A stretch of 26,931 bases of DNA from JAFEBO01 sp044375915 (GCA_044375915.1 JBILLU010000025.1:1-26931), one strand, 5' to 3'. Shown: positions 16,826 to 25,096, counted from the stretch's first letter. The notes: generated by a model from the letters alone, not told the origin. Numbers and translations: made by a program.

Positions 16826-19690
16826 TCATTTCTTGATCGGGTCCGCCGGTGGAGCGGCCGCGTCCAGCTTCGTCTTCCATTCCTTCGACTTGTCGCCGTA
16901 CCCCGATCCTGGTGCCGCAAGGTCCCACGACGAGTAAAGATCGATCAGCGCCTGGTTGCAGTTGCGGGTGTCCTTGTGGCCTGCACCCCGCATCTTCGCC
17001 GCGATCCCCTGCGCTTCGACCAACGTCTTCTCCGCCGCCGCAAACTCTCCCACGCGGCACTGGGCATTCCCCAAATTCCACAAGAACCGGTGCAGCCGCG
17101 CACTCCCCGCCAGCGTCTTCCGTGCCGCGGCCTCGCCCGGCGCAAGCGTCGCCAGTGCTTCCTTGTTCTGCTGCTTCGCCAAGAGCAACCCGCCCAGACT
17201 GTTCACCGAGATCAGCGTATCCACGCTCTCGTAGCCGAACAACTTCAACTGCTTCTCCAGCACCTCACGGCACAATGGCTCGGCCTCATCGATCTTCCCC
17301 TGCGCCTGCAGCAGGATCTCCAGTTCACTGATCGCCACCATCGTGTCGGGGTGCTCGCCGCCCAGCACACGCCGCCTCCCCTCGACCGCCTCGCGCATGA
17401 ACGGTTCCGCCTCGGCGTACTTGCCCTGCGCCTTCAGCACCGTGCCGATGTTGCCGATCGAGACCAGCGTGTTCTTGTGATCGTTCCCGTGCGCCCGCCG
17501 GTTCAGCTCGAGCCCCTCGCGGTTCATCTTCTCCGCCTCGACGTACTTGCCCTGTTCGTTCAAGAGCGTCGCCATCGAACCGAGCATGTTGATCATCACG
17601 TCATTGGGCTCATCCTTCAGCCGCCGGCTCCGCTCGAGCGCTTCCTTGTAATACGGCTCGGCCTCCATCGGCTTGCCCAGATAGATCAGCTGCGAACCCA
17701 TGTTCGCGATCGCGGCGATCGTCTCCTTGTGATCATCGCCCAGCACCCGCCGCTTGCGCTCCAAGCACTCCCGAAGATACGGCTCCGCCTCACTCAGCTT
17801 CCCCCACCACTGCAGCAGAATCCCCATGTTGTTGATCGAGATCATCGTGTCGATGTGGTCGTCCCCCAGCACCTTTCGGCGCGTCGCCAGCGCCCTCTCC
17901 TGCAAGGGCAGCGCCTCGGCGAACATCGCCAAATCGCTGTAGCGGTCCGCAATCGCCTGGCGCAGCGCCGCGTCCACCGCTGGCTGATCCTTGAACTCTT
18001 TGTCGATCGCCTCGATCGCGGGCTTCAGAATCGTCCGGTCGATCAACTCCCGCGCCGCATCCGTCGCGTTCACCCGCTTCCACTGCGACGTGAACATCTC
18101 CATCTGCTTCGCCCGCTCAGCCTCCGGCACACCCTCCTTTGCAATCGCCTCCGCAAGCCGCGCCGCCACATCCGTCCCCAGCCGCTTGCCCGCTTCCACC
18201 GGGTCCACCTGCGAGAGCATCTTCGACTGAAAATCCGAGACCTTCTTGAGCTCGTCCGCGCGCTTCGCCGTCTCCGCCTCCGCCATCACCGCGCGATTCC
18301 GCTCCGCCGTCGCAACATCGCGCTCCCGCTGCGCAGTGCGCGCCTGCCACGCAAAGCCGATCGCGCCCGCAAGCAGCGCAAGGCCGACCGCGCCCGTCGC
18401 CACCACCGCGCTTCGATTCCGCGTCACAAACTTCCGCGCCTGATACCCGCGGCTCGGCGGCGCCGCCACCACCGCATCGCCCCTCAAATACCGCCGAATA
18501 TCCGCACCAAGCGCCCCCGCCGAGTCATACCGCCGCGCCCGATCCTTCTCCATCGCCCGCATCACGATCCAATCGAGTTCGCCCCGCACCAGCGTGCCCA
18601 GCCGTGCCGGCACCGTCGCCCGGGTTGCCGCAACAAGGCCCGCCGTAGCGCCCAGCGTGCCAATCCGCGTGCTCGGCCTGGGCGGATCTTCCTCACGGAT
18701 AATCCGCAGGAGTTCGCCGTACGCCGCGGAACGCAATCGCTCCGAATCAAATGGCGTTGCCCCGGTCAGAAGTTCATACAGCAACACCCCGATCGCATAC
18801 ACATCCGTCCGCGTGTCCACATCCTCTGCCGACTGCCCCGCCTGCTCCGGGCTCATGTACTCCGGCGTCCCGATCAACTGCCGGAACTCCGTAAAGATCG
18901 TCTTCTCCGTCAGCCGCGCGCTCGTCGCCTTCGCGATCCCGAAGTCGATGATCTTCGGCACCACCTTCCCATCGATCGTCGCCACCAGCACGTTGCTCGG
19001 CTTGATGTCTCTGTGAATCACACCCTTCTGGTGCGCGTGCTGCAGCGCATCGCACACCGTCGCCACGATCTCCAGCCGCTCGGGAATGCCCAGTTTCTGC
19101 TCGTCGCAGTACTTCGTCGCCGGCAGCCCCTTCACCAGTTCCATCACGAAGTACGGCCGCCCCGTCGCCGTCGCTCCCGCATCGAACACCTTCGCGATGT
19201 TCGGGTGATCCATCAGCGCCAGCGCCTGCCGCTCCGCTTCGAACCGCGCCACCACCTGACGGGTGTCCATCCCCAGTTTGATCACCTTCAGCGCGACCCG
19301 CCGTCGCACCGGTCGCTCCTGCTCCGCGTCATACACGACGCCGAACCCGCCCTCGCCGATCCGTGAGATCAATCTGTAATTGCCGATGCGGTCGCCATCC
19401 GAATCCGCGCTCGCACGAGTCTCACCATTACCAGCTCGATCCGCCGCCGCGCGAATGTCGTCGGCCAGCCCCTCGATCGGCATCGGCGCATCCGCGCCAC
19501 GCAGCAGCAGCATCACCAACCCGCGCAGTTTCGTATCGCCCGCGCAGGCCTTCTCGATTGCTTCGTCCCGCTCCGCGAGCCCGAGCCCACGCACCGCAAA
19601 GAAGATCTCGCTCGCACGCTCCAATCGCGCCGCGTCGTCGGACGCGCCAGTACCCGCATCATCCCCCGCACCTTGCCGCGCCTCACTCAT
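16826..19690 (-). CDS. Membrane Ser/Thr protein kinase with C-terminal TPR repeats
   Basis: This 954-residue Hanks-type kinase has an N-terminal helical region (1-95), a kinase domain (about 104-400), one transmembrane helix (429-449) and a TPR array (about 580-930). The catalytic features are complete: glycine loop RIGEGGFGVVY, K135 in VALKVIKLG, HRD at 226-228 in HRDIKPSNVL, DFG at 249-251 and GTPEYMSPEQA. The TPRs are about 42 residues long, of the kinesin-light-chain type (for example GKYAEAEPFMREAVEGRRRVL). The kinase should face the cytoplasm, and a single helix would place the TPRs outside. The gene overlaps the sigma-factor gene by eight bases, and GGAG lies 7 nt before its ATG inside that gene, so the two are co-translated. 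Planctomycetes often pair such kinases with ECF sigma factors. The phosphorylation target is unknown. Confidence 0.95.
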   Translation of the reverse strand: MSEARQGAGDDAGTGASDDAARLERASEIFFAVRGLGLAERDEAIEKACAGDTKLRGLVMLLLRGADAPMPIEGLADDIRAAADRAGNGETRASADSDGDRIGNYRLISRIGEGGFGVVYDAEQERPVRRRVALKVIKLGMDTRQVVARFEAERQALALMDHPNIAKVFDAGATATGRPYFVMELVKGLPATKYCDEQKLGIPERLEIVATVCDALQHAHQKGVIHRDIKPSNVLVATIDGKVVPKIIDFGIAKATSARLTEKTIFTEFRQLIGTPEYMSPEQAGQSAEDVDTRTDVYAIGVLLYELLTGATPFDSERLRSAAYGELLRIIREEDPPRPSTRIGTLGATAGLVAATRATVPARLGTLVRGELDWIVMRAMEKDRARRYDSAGALGADIRRYLRGDAVVAAPPSRGYQARKFVTRNRSAVVATGAVGLALLAGAIGFAWQARTAQRERDVATAERNRAVMAEAETAKRADELKKVSDFQSKMLSQVDPVEAGKRLGTDVAARLAEAIAKEGVPEAERAKQMEMFTSQWKRVNATDAARELIDRTILKPAIEAIDKEFKDQPAVDAALRQAIADRYSDLAMFAEALPLQERALATRRKVLGDDHIDTMISINNMGILLQWWGKLSEAEPYLRECLERKRRVLGDDHKETIAAIANMGSQLIYLGKPMEAEPYYKEALERSRRLKDEPNDVMINMLGSMATLLNEQGKYVEAEKMNREGLELNRRAHGNDHKNTLVSIGNIGTVLKAQGKYAEAEPFMREAVEGRRRVLGGEHPDTMVAISELEILLQAQGKIDEAEPLCREVLEKQLKLFGYESVDTLISVNSLGGLLLAKQQNKEALATLAPGEAAARKTLAGSARLHRFLWNLGNAQCRVGEFAAAEKTLVEAQGIAAKMRGAGHKDTRNCNQALIDLYSSWDLAAPGSGYGDKSKEWKTKLDAAAPPADPIKK

Positions 19691-20279
19691 GGCCCGACTC
19701 CGTCATCTTCCCCGCCAGCCAGGCCCGCGCCAACTCCCAATCCCGATCCACCGTCATCCGCGAAACGCCGATGACATGCGCCATCTGCTCCGGCGTCATC
19801 CCGCCAAACAGCCGCATCTCCGCCACCCGCGCCGCCCGCGCGTTCATCCTCGCCAACTCGGCCAGCAACTCGTGCAGCTCGAGAACCTGCATCTCCTGTG
19901 TCGCTTCCGCGCCGCCGGCAAGGCCCGAGATGCTCACCCGATCCCGATCCCCGCCCCGCTTCTCTGTTCCCTTCTTGCGCGCGTGATCCACCAGCACCTG
20001 CCTCATCGCCGTCGCCGCGACCGCCATGAAGTGCTCACGCCCGTAGCGCTTGCCGGGATCAACCATCTTCATGTACGCCTCATGCACCAGCGCCGTCGGC
20101 TGCAGCGTGTGCGAGCGCCCATCCCCGTCGCGATGTTTGTTCAGGTAACTCCCCGCGAGTGCGCGCAGCTCCGCATACACGAGCGGCAACAACTCGGCCA
20201 TCGACCGCTCATCGCCCGACGCCGCGTTGGAAAGCAGGTCGCTCACAGAGAGTTCGTATCGCAGCAAAGTCGCTCCCAT
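19683..20279 (-). CDS. ECF-type RNA polymerase sigma factor
   Basis: This sigma-70 family protein of about 198 residues has region 2 (LLPLVYAELRALAGSYL, then the planctomycete/acidobacterial hallmark HTLQPTALVHEAYMKM) and region 4 (ARAARVAEMRLFGGMTPEQM followed by the helix-turn-helix HVIGVSRMTVDRDWELARAW). It would direct RNA polymerase to a small regulon. The ATG at 20279 is chosen; a GTG four codons upstream is also possible. Neither has a good Shine-Dalgarno sequence. No anti-sigma factor with a ZAS motif lies nearby. Instead the gene is coupled by an 8-bp overlap (ATGAGTGA) to the Ser/Thr kinase. Activation through that kinase is plausible and is known for some ECF groups, but it is inferred here. 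Confidence 0.95.
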   Translation of the reverse strand: MGATLLRYELSVSDLLSNAASGDERSMAELLPLVYAELRALAGSYLNKHRDGDGRSHTLQPTALVHEAYMKMVDPGKRYGREHFMAVAATAMRQVLVDHARKKGTEKRGGDRDRVSISGLAGGAEATQEMQVLELHELLAELARMNARAARVAEMRLFGGMTPEQMAHVIGVSRMTVDRDWELARAWLAGKMTESGHE

Positions 20280-20378
20280 CCTACCGCACACGCTTCCGAA
20301 GCGTTTCGACCGGCGGCATCACCCCCATCCACGCGGTCTCACGCCCGTGTTCACATCCCCGTCATCCTATTTGTGTTC

Positions 20379-20390
20379 AATCTTGAGATT
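20379..20390. promoter_or_regulatory. Small palindrome in the divergent sigma-factor/dockerin-tail promoter region
   Basis: aatct-tg-agatt is a perfect 5+5 inverted repeat in the 239-bp space between the divergent sigma factor and glycine-rich protein genes. It could be an operator. It is short enough to be chance. A GC hairpin (ggccgc/gcggcc, 20442-20458) lies further toward the plus-strand gene. Confidence 0.25.
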
Positions 20391-20518
20391 CGTGTGATCG
20401 GGACGCGACGGCCGCGTGGATTCTGATGAGATCGTGCCGGGGGCCGCATTGAGCGGCCAGCACTTTCCGGTATCGCGGCCCGCCCCCAACTGGGCGGCCC
20501 AGTCCAGGGGACCACCCA

Positions 20519-22747
20519 ATGTCTCACACACGCACCTTGGCCTTCACGCTCGTCGCCGGCCTTGCCCTGCCCTGCACCGCACAGACCATCAACGCCGCGG
20601 TGAACGGCAACGCCCTCACCATCAACGGCAACGCCGCGACTTTCAACGGCGTCCCCTTCCGCGCCGTCCGCGATGACGCCGCCAAGACCATCACCTTCTA
20701 CTTCAAGGGCGACCTGAAGTTTGCCGCGGCCAACCCGGTCAACTTCACCGTCTCGAACGCGTCCTACCCCGTCCGCTTCATCGTCGGCAACGACGCCGAG
20801 TTCAAGGGCGGCCTGACCGTGATCGCTGGAAACGCCGGCGGCGGAGCGGGTGGCGCGGGGGGTTCGGGAGGTGCGGTTTCGCCCGGCCTCAATGGCGATG
20901 GGATTGGAGCTGTCGCGCCGGGAGGCGCGGGGGCAACGACCGATTGCTTTACTTACAGATTTTTCGGCTATGCTGGCAGCCCCGGCTTGGCCAATTTCGG
21001 CGCGGCGCTGCCGAGGGGGGGCAACATTGGGACTTCGGGAAGCGACGGGACTCTGGGTGTGCAACAAAGTGCGGGCACCGGTGGCGGGGTCGGTCGGGGT
21101 GGGGTAAACGGCGCGGGCGCGCCGATCATGAACCGCGTGTCACTCGATGCCCGTGTCAATGGCGGTGCAGGCGGCGAGTCGGCCATTTTCCCCTTAAGCG
21201 CTTCAAACGGGGGAAATGGTAGTGATGGCTTGCCCGGGCCGAATCAAGCGAACTCCAATCCGGGCTTTACCGGGGGCAACGCCCAGAATTCATTTAACCC
21301 CTTGAAGCTGGATCTCAGCAGAATCCTGATCAGCGGCAATGGCGGAGGTGGAGGAGGGGGTGGCGGAGGGGGCGGGCCTGGCAATGGCGGCGAAGGCGGC
21401 ACTTCCGGGGGAGGTGGGGGTGGTGGCGGCGCCGCGTCATGCAATGATGGAGGCCTTGGCGGGGCCGGCGGCACCGGGGGCGGGGGTCGTGCGGGCGGCA
21501 ACGGCGGCTCGGGTGGCAGTGGTCGGCCGGGCGCTGCGGGGGGCGGCGCGATCGAACTGACCGCCCTGGGCAGGTTGACCGTCAGCCTTGGGAGCTTCGA
21601 CGCCACGGGCCAACCGTCGACGGGCTCGCCAATCCCGGGCACCGTGGGATTGCCGGGAACCGTCGGCTACAACGGCGGCCCCGGAAAGCCCGGGCTAGAG
21701 GGTAGCAGCCTGGCGGGGGATGGAGGAAAAGGTGGGAATGGTGGGCCCGGCGGCATGAGTGGAAAGGGTGGGGATGGCGGTGCGGGCGGGCTGGGAACGG
21801 GCGGGTCCGGAGGCACCGTGTTTCTTTCGGCGACTGAACTGGATGTGACGGCGTTGTTCGATGTGCGGGGCGGGTCAAACGAGGCGGGGCTGCCGCGGGC
21901 GGACTCTGGGCGGGCGATCGTGTCGTACAACCACCGTTTCAGCGGGCAGGTGATCGGGAATCCGTCGCTGGACAACGGGCCTTTGCTGACGTTGCCGGGG
22001 CTTGTGCCCGAGGCGAGGCAGGCTTCGCCCTACATCAGCGGCGGGCCGACCGTGCCCTACATCGCGGGGCTTGAAGCCGGCGCGGCGGTCGCGGGCGTGA
22101 TTCCCGGCTTGAAAGCGACGACGGTTGTGAACCCGGCGACGCTGCCGCCCAACACGGTTGGGGCGGTGCTGATGCTCAACACCGATGTTCCGGGCATCAC
22201 GTACGACAAAAGCAAGTACCGCGCGTTGCTCTTCCTCAACTACAGCCCGAGCCCGGATGTTCAGCTGTTCGCCATGGGCATTGGCGGCCCTCAGTTCGGT
22301 CAGGTTCTCAACACCTACGGCTGGGCGAATGACTCTCGCTTCGGCGGGATCAACGGGCCGCAGAACATCCTGGCCCTGGGTGACGCGGTGTATGTGACGC
22401 TGGTTCCGGTCGCGCAGCTCAATCAGAATCTGGCTCGCATCGGCGGCTACTTCCGCAATGCCACGAACACGGGCGTTGACTTTCTCATTGCCGACAGCAC
22501 CACCTTCGGCGTGGGAACGAGCAACATGCTCACGTTGCAGCGCAAGGTGTGCGAAGGCGACTTCAACAACGACGGCCTCGTGGACGACAACGACTTCCAG
22601 ATCTTCGTCGTCGCCTACGACATCCTCGACTGCACCGACGCGTCCATGCCCGCGGGCTGCCCGGCGGACATCACCCGCGACGGGTTCGTGGACGACACGG
22701 ACTTCACCAGGTTCGTTGTCGCCTATGACGTCCTTGTGTGTCCGTGA
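20519..22747 (+). CDS. Secreted glycine-rich protein with paired C-terminal dockerin-like repeats
   Basis: This 742-residue protein begins with a signal peptide (RTLAFTLVAGLALPCTA, cleavage near 21). A beta-rich stretch follows to about residue 104. Then comes a long Gly-rich region (about 105-440) of GGxGG and GGGG runs broken by short beta segments such as GGAIELTALGRLTVSLGSFD and GGTVFLSATELDVTALFDV. This alternation is seen in large exported bacterial proteins of the beta-solenoid type. A less repetitive beta domain follows (about 440-675). Residues 678-742 carry two Ca-loop repeats, DFNNDGLVDDND and DITRDGFVDDTD, each followed by F-x-x-FVVAYD, and the chain ends in CP. The ATG at 20519 has AGGGGA about 9 nt upstream. 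It is divergent from the sigma/kinase pair and could be its target. Function is unknown. Confidence 0.88.
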   Translation: MSHTRTLAFTLVAGLALPCTAQTINAAVNGNALTINGNAATFNGVPFRAVRDDAAKTITFYFKGDLKFAAANPVNFTVSNASYPVRFIVGNDAEFKGGLTVIAGNAGGGAGGAGGSGGAVSPGLNGDGIGAVAPGGAGATTDCFTYRFFGYAGSPGLANFGAALPRGGNIGTSGSDGTLGVQQSAGTGGGVGRGGVNGAGAPIMNRVSLDARVNGGAGGESAIFPLSASNGGNGSDGLPGPNQANSNPGFTGGNAQNSFNPLKLDLSRILISGNGGGGGGGGGGGGPGNGGEGGTSGGGGGGGGAASCNDGGLGGAGGTGGGGRAGGNGGSGGSGRPGAAGGGAIELTALGRLTVSLGSFDATGQPSTGSPIPGTVGLPGTVGYNGGPGKPGLEGSSLAGDGGKGGNGGPGGMSGKGGDGGAGGLGTGGSGGTVFLSATELDVTALFDVRGGSNEAGLPRADSGRAIVSYNHRFSGQVIGNPSLDNGPLLTLPGLVPEARQASPYISGGPTVPYIAGLEAGAAVAGVIPGLKATTVVNPATLPPNTVGAVLMLNTDVPGITYDKSKYRALLFLNYSPSPDVQLFAMGIGGPQFGQVLNTYGWANDSRFGGINGPQNILALGDAVYVTLVPVAQLNQNLARIGGYFRNATNTGVDFLIADSTTFGVGTSNMLTLQRKVCEGDFNNDGLVDDNDFQIFVVAYDILDCTDASMPAGCPADITRDGFVDDTDFTRFVVAYDVLVCP

Positions 22748-22811
22748 TCGTGAAGACCGGGGTCAGAACGGGAGTGCGAGAGCAGAAAAGCACCCGCGCC
22801 CTGCGCTCACA

Positions 22812-22853
22812 GAAAAAAGCCCACGGACCGGACGTCCGTGGGCTTGCTTGTTG
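22812..22853. terminator. Bidirectional intrinsic terminator
   Basis: An 11-bp stem, agcccacggac (22818-22828) with gtccgtgggct (22834-22844), has a 5-nt loop. On the minus strand it is followed by six T residues, which serves the RRM gene. On the plus strand it is followed by tgcttgtt, which serves the glycine-rich protein gene. Confidence 0.9.
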
Positions 22854-22878
22854 AGTGGCTGAGTTGAAAGAACGAGAA

Positions 22879-23280
22879 CTACCAGCCGCCGTCGCCGCCG
22901 CCACCGCGGTCGTAACCGCCGCGGTCGCCACCGCGTCCGCCGCCGCCATAGCCGCCGCGACCACCCCCACCACCGCCACCAAATCCGCCGCGGCCGCCAC
23001 CACCACCGAAGCCGCCCCGACCACCACCGCCGCCGGCCTCACGGGGCTTGGCTTCGTTGACAACGAGCGGACGCCCACCGAGCTGCTGCCCGTTGGTCGC
23101 GGCGATCGCCTTCCTGGCTTCCTCGTCGTTGGCCATCTCCACGAAACCAAAGCCGCGGGGGCGGCCGGTCTCGCGGTCGATCACGATGGCGGCGGACGTC
23201 ACCGCGCCGTGCTGGGAGAAGAACTCACGCAGCTCGTCCTCGGTGCTGCTGAACGGCAAGTTTCCAACGTAGATCCTCAT
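22879..23280 (-). CDS. RRM RNA-binding protein with Gly/Arg-rich tail
   Basis: This 133-residue protein has one RNA-recognition motif (1-80) with RNP2 IYVGNL (3-8) and RNP1 RGFGFVEM (42-49), including the two stacking phenylalanines. Residues 82-133 are almost pure Gly with regularly spaced Arg, Phe, Tyr and Asp in RGGF and RGGY units, ending in GW. It should bind single-stranded RNA in the cytoplasm. Similar RRM proteins of cyanobacteria and planctomycetes are linked to cold response, which is family knowledge and not shown here. The tail resembles RGG segments of eukaryotic hnRNPs. A TATACT box lies about 124 bp upstream. A strong terminator follows 35 bp after the stop. The tail shares a DNA tract with the S1 gene at 25218-25247. 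Confidence 0.95.
   Translation of the reverse strand: MRIYVGNLPFSSTEDELREFFSQHGAVTSAAIVIDRETGRPRGFGFVEMANDEEARKAIAATNGQQLGGRPLVVNEAKPREAGGGGGRGGFGGGGGRGGFGGGGGGGRGGYGGGGRGGDRGGYDRGGGGDGGW
23006..23035. repeat. 30-bp tract shared with the S1 gene, copy 1
   Basis: These 30 bp, encoding part of the Gly/Arg tail of the RRM protein, match 25218-25247 at 29 of 30 positions; only position 23017 differs. Both copies lie in minus-strand genes and are in the same codon phase. Confidence 0.8.
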
Positions 23281-23403
23281 ACCGATTCACGATCCTCGCC
23301 CGAGCGCTCGAACCCAGACATTGAAACCTCGACAATCCCTCGGGCGGATGATCCGATCGGTCCCAAGACCACCCGCGCCGCAGGCCGGGTGACATCGGGG
23401 AAA

Positions 23404-23409
23404 AGTATA
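23404..23409 (-). promoter_or_regulatory. Possible -10 box for the RRM gene
   Basis: On the minus strand TATACT, preceded by TTG, stands out in a GC-rich stretch about 124 bp before the ATG. No good -35 was found. If used, it gives a long 5' untranslated region, as is common for cold-regulated RNA-binding proteins. Confidence 0.35.
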
Positions 23410-23506
23410 CAAGTCGGCCGTTTCGGGTCGCGATGACGCGACACCCGCCACGACGATCGCAATCACGATCCCCCCGCCCCCATACACCTTCCTGAGTCCC
23501 CTCTCC

Positions 23507-23512
23507 TAGCCT
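23507..23512 (+). promoter_or_regulatory. Possible -10 box placed for a leaderless transcript (FIST gene)
   Basis: TAGCCT ends 5 nt before the GTG start codon at 23518 and no Shine-Dalgarno sequence is visible. The geometry fits a leaderless mRNA. Confidence 0.3.
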
Positions 23513-23517
23513 TCTGC

Positions 23518-24834
23518 GTGCCTCCCGGCAACGCCCCCACATCCCGTATCGTCGTTGCCTCCGGCCTCTCGGCCCAGACCGACCCGGTCAAGGCCGCTGC
23601 TGCCGCCGCCGACGAATGCCTGTTCCAACTCGCCGGCAATCCCTGCGACCTTGCCTTTGTCTTCTTCTCCTCCCACCACGTCGAACGCGCCGCGCAGATC
23701 TCCGAGAAGGTGCGCTCGCGACTCAAGCCCATCCACACCATCGGCGTCTCCGCCGAGTCCGTCGCCGGCGGCACCACCGAGCTGGAGCGCACCCCCGGCC
23801 TCTCGATTCTCGCCCTCTCACTCCCCGGCGTGCGCCTCAGCGCCTTCACCTCCGATTCCTTCCCCCCGCTCGACGCCACAGAGCCCGAGCATGTGGCCGT
23901 CCTCGCCGGAGGAATCGGGGCTGCCACCGACACGGCGGCTGTGTTCGTCTTCGCCGACCCCTTCAGCATCCCCGCGCTGCAACTCATCCCCGCCCTCAAC
24001 AAGGCTCGCCAGCGTGACGACTCCGGCAAGCCAGCCGGCATCGTCTTTGGAGGCCTCGCCTCCGCGGCCCGCGCCCCCGGAGGCAACGCCCTCTTCCACA
24101 ACGATCGCGTCCTCCGCTTCGGTGCCGTCGGCGTCACCGTCTCCGGTCCCATCATCGTCGACGCCCTTGTCAGCCAAGGCTGCCGCCCTGTCGCGGCGCC
24201 CATGGTCATCACCAAGGCCCGCAACAACCTGATCCTCCAGCTCGGCGGCCGTCCCGCCCGCGATGTGATGCGGGAGGTCGTTACCGACATGAACACCGAG
24301 GAACGTGCGGCGCTCTCCTCGGGCCTGTTCGTCGGCCGCGTCATCAACGAGTACAAGGATCGCTTCGGCCGTAGCGACTTCCTCATCCGCGCCGTCGTCG
24401 GCGAGGACCCCGGCTCGGGCGCCATCGCCGTCGCCGACTTTGTCCGAGTCGGCCAAACTGTCCAATTCCACGTCCGCGATGCCGACACCGCGACCCAGGA
24501 CCTTGGCCTGCTCCTCGATGCCCAACGCCTGCACGAACGCCCCGCGGGCGCCCTGCTCATCTCCTGCAACGGCCGCGGCACCCGCCTCTTCCAGAATCCC
24601 AACCACGACGCCGAAGCTGTCTCCCGCGGCTTCGCCAGCGTGAAGGCCGGCGAACAGCTCGCCAAACCCGGCTCCATGATCCTTCCCGGCACCGGGACCT
24701 CCACCGCTTGGAGTTCCAGCACCACTTTCCCCCTCGCCGGGTTCTTCGCGTCCGGCGAGATCGGACCCGTCGGCACCGACTCCTACCTCCACGGCAACAC
24801 CGCCTGCGTCGCCATGTTCCGCGAGAAGAAGTAG
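23518..24834 (+). CDS. FIST-domain protein (FIST N + FIST C), stand-alone
   Basis: This 438-residue protein carries only the FIST N and FIST C ligand-sensing modules. The N-part (about 20-225) has AFVFFSSHHVERAAQISEKV, HTIGVSAESVAGG and GIVFGGLASA. The C-part (about 235-430) has GCRPVAAPMVITKARNNLI, the LGGRPARDVM segment, GALLISCNGRG and the closing AGFFASGEIGPVG followed by YLHGNTACVAMF. FIST modules are thought to bind small ligands such as amino acids and usually feed kinases, cyclases or chemoreceptors. Here no output domain is fused, and no signalling gene is adjacent. No transmembrane segment is seen. The start is GTG, the most plausible in-frame start after the RRM promoter region. 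No terminator was recognised after the stop. Confidence 0.88.
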   Translation: MPPGNAPTSRIVVASGLSAQTDPVKAAAAAADECLFQLAGNPCDLAFVFFSSHHVERAAQISEKVRSRLKPIHTIGVSAESVAGGTTELERTPGLSILALSLPGVRLSAFTSDSFPPLDATEPEHVAVLAGGIGAATDTAAVFVFADPFSIPALQLIPALNKARQRDDSGKPAGIVFGGLASAARAPGGNALFHNDRVLRFGAVGVTVSGPIIVDALVSQGCRPVAAPMVITKARNNLILQLGGRPARDVMREVVTDMNTEERAALSSGLFVGRVINEYKDRFGRSDFLIRAVVGEDPGSGAIAVADFVRVGQTVQFHVRDADTATQDLGLLLDAQRLHERPAGALLISCNGRGTRLFQNPNHDAEAVSRGFASVKAGEQLAKPGSMILPGTGTSTAWSSSTTFPLAGFFASGEIGPVGTDSYLHGNTACVAMFREKK

Positions 24835-25036
24835 CAGCCGCGCCAGATGTGAGAGCTCAGGGTCGCCCGAATGCCAACAGCGAGCCGGGACGACCTCGCC
24901 CCGTGCGCACCGAATACCAATCCGCCAATCCAAAGGCCGTCCCGCAGAATCTCCAATCCGACACCCCGGTCGATCAAAGCCCCGTGTCAATCCTCCGTGA
25001 TCTCAGTGATCTCCGTAGTAAATTGACGTTTCCCGA

Positions 25037-25076
25037 TCCAAAACGCACAAGGCCGCCCCGATCGGGACGGCCTTGT
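25037..25076 (-). terminator. Intrinsic terminator of the S1 gene
   Basis: acaaggccg (25047-25055) pairs with cggccttgt (25068-25076). The interior cccgat/atcggg continues the stem after one mismatch. On the minus strand the tail is GCGTTTTGG. It begins 21 bp after the S1 stop codon. Confidence 0.8.
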
Positions 25077-25096
25077 GATTGAATCGTCAACGCGGA

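Noticed and set aside
16766..19366. 866-codon open frame on the plus strand
   Set aside because: It is the antisense shadow of the kinase gene. The product is Arg/His/Leu-rich with no domain, while the minus strand has a full kinase and TPR array.
16826..20279. Kinase and sigma factor as part of a phage-defence system
   Set aside because: No nuclease, toxin or other effector lies nearby, and ECF-kinase pairs are common regulatory cassettes in planctomycetes.
21340..21560. Gly-codon runs that look like tandem repeats or a CRISPR-like array
   Set aside because: The runs are irregular in length, in frame with the secreted glycine-rich protein, and have no constant repeat plus spacer pattern.
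23463..24990. Two long minus-strand open frames opposite the FIST gene
   Set aside because: They reflect high GC at codon third positions. Neither product has a domain, whereas the plus frame carries FIST N and FIST C.
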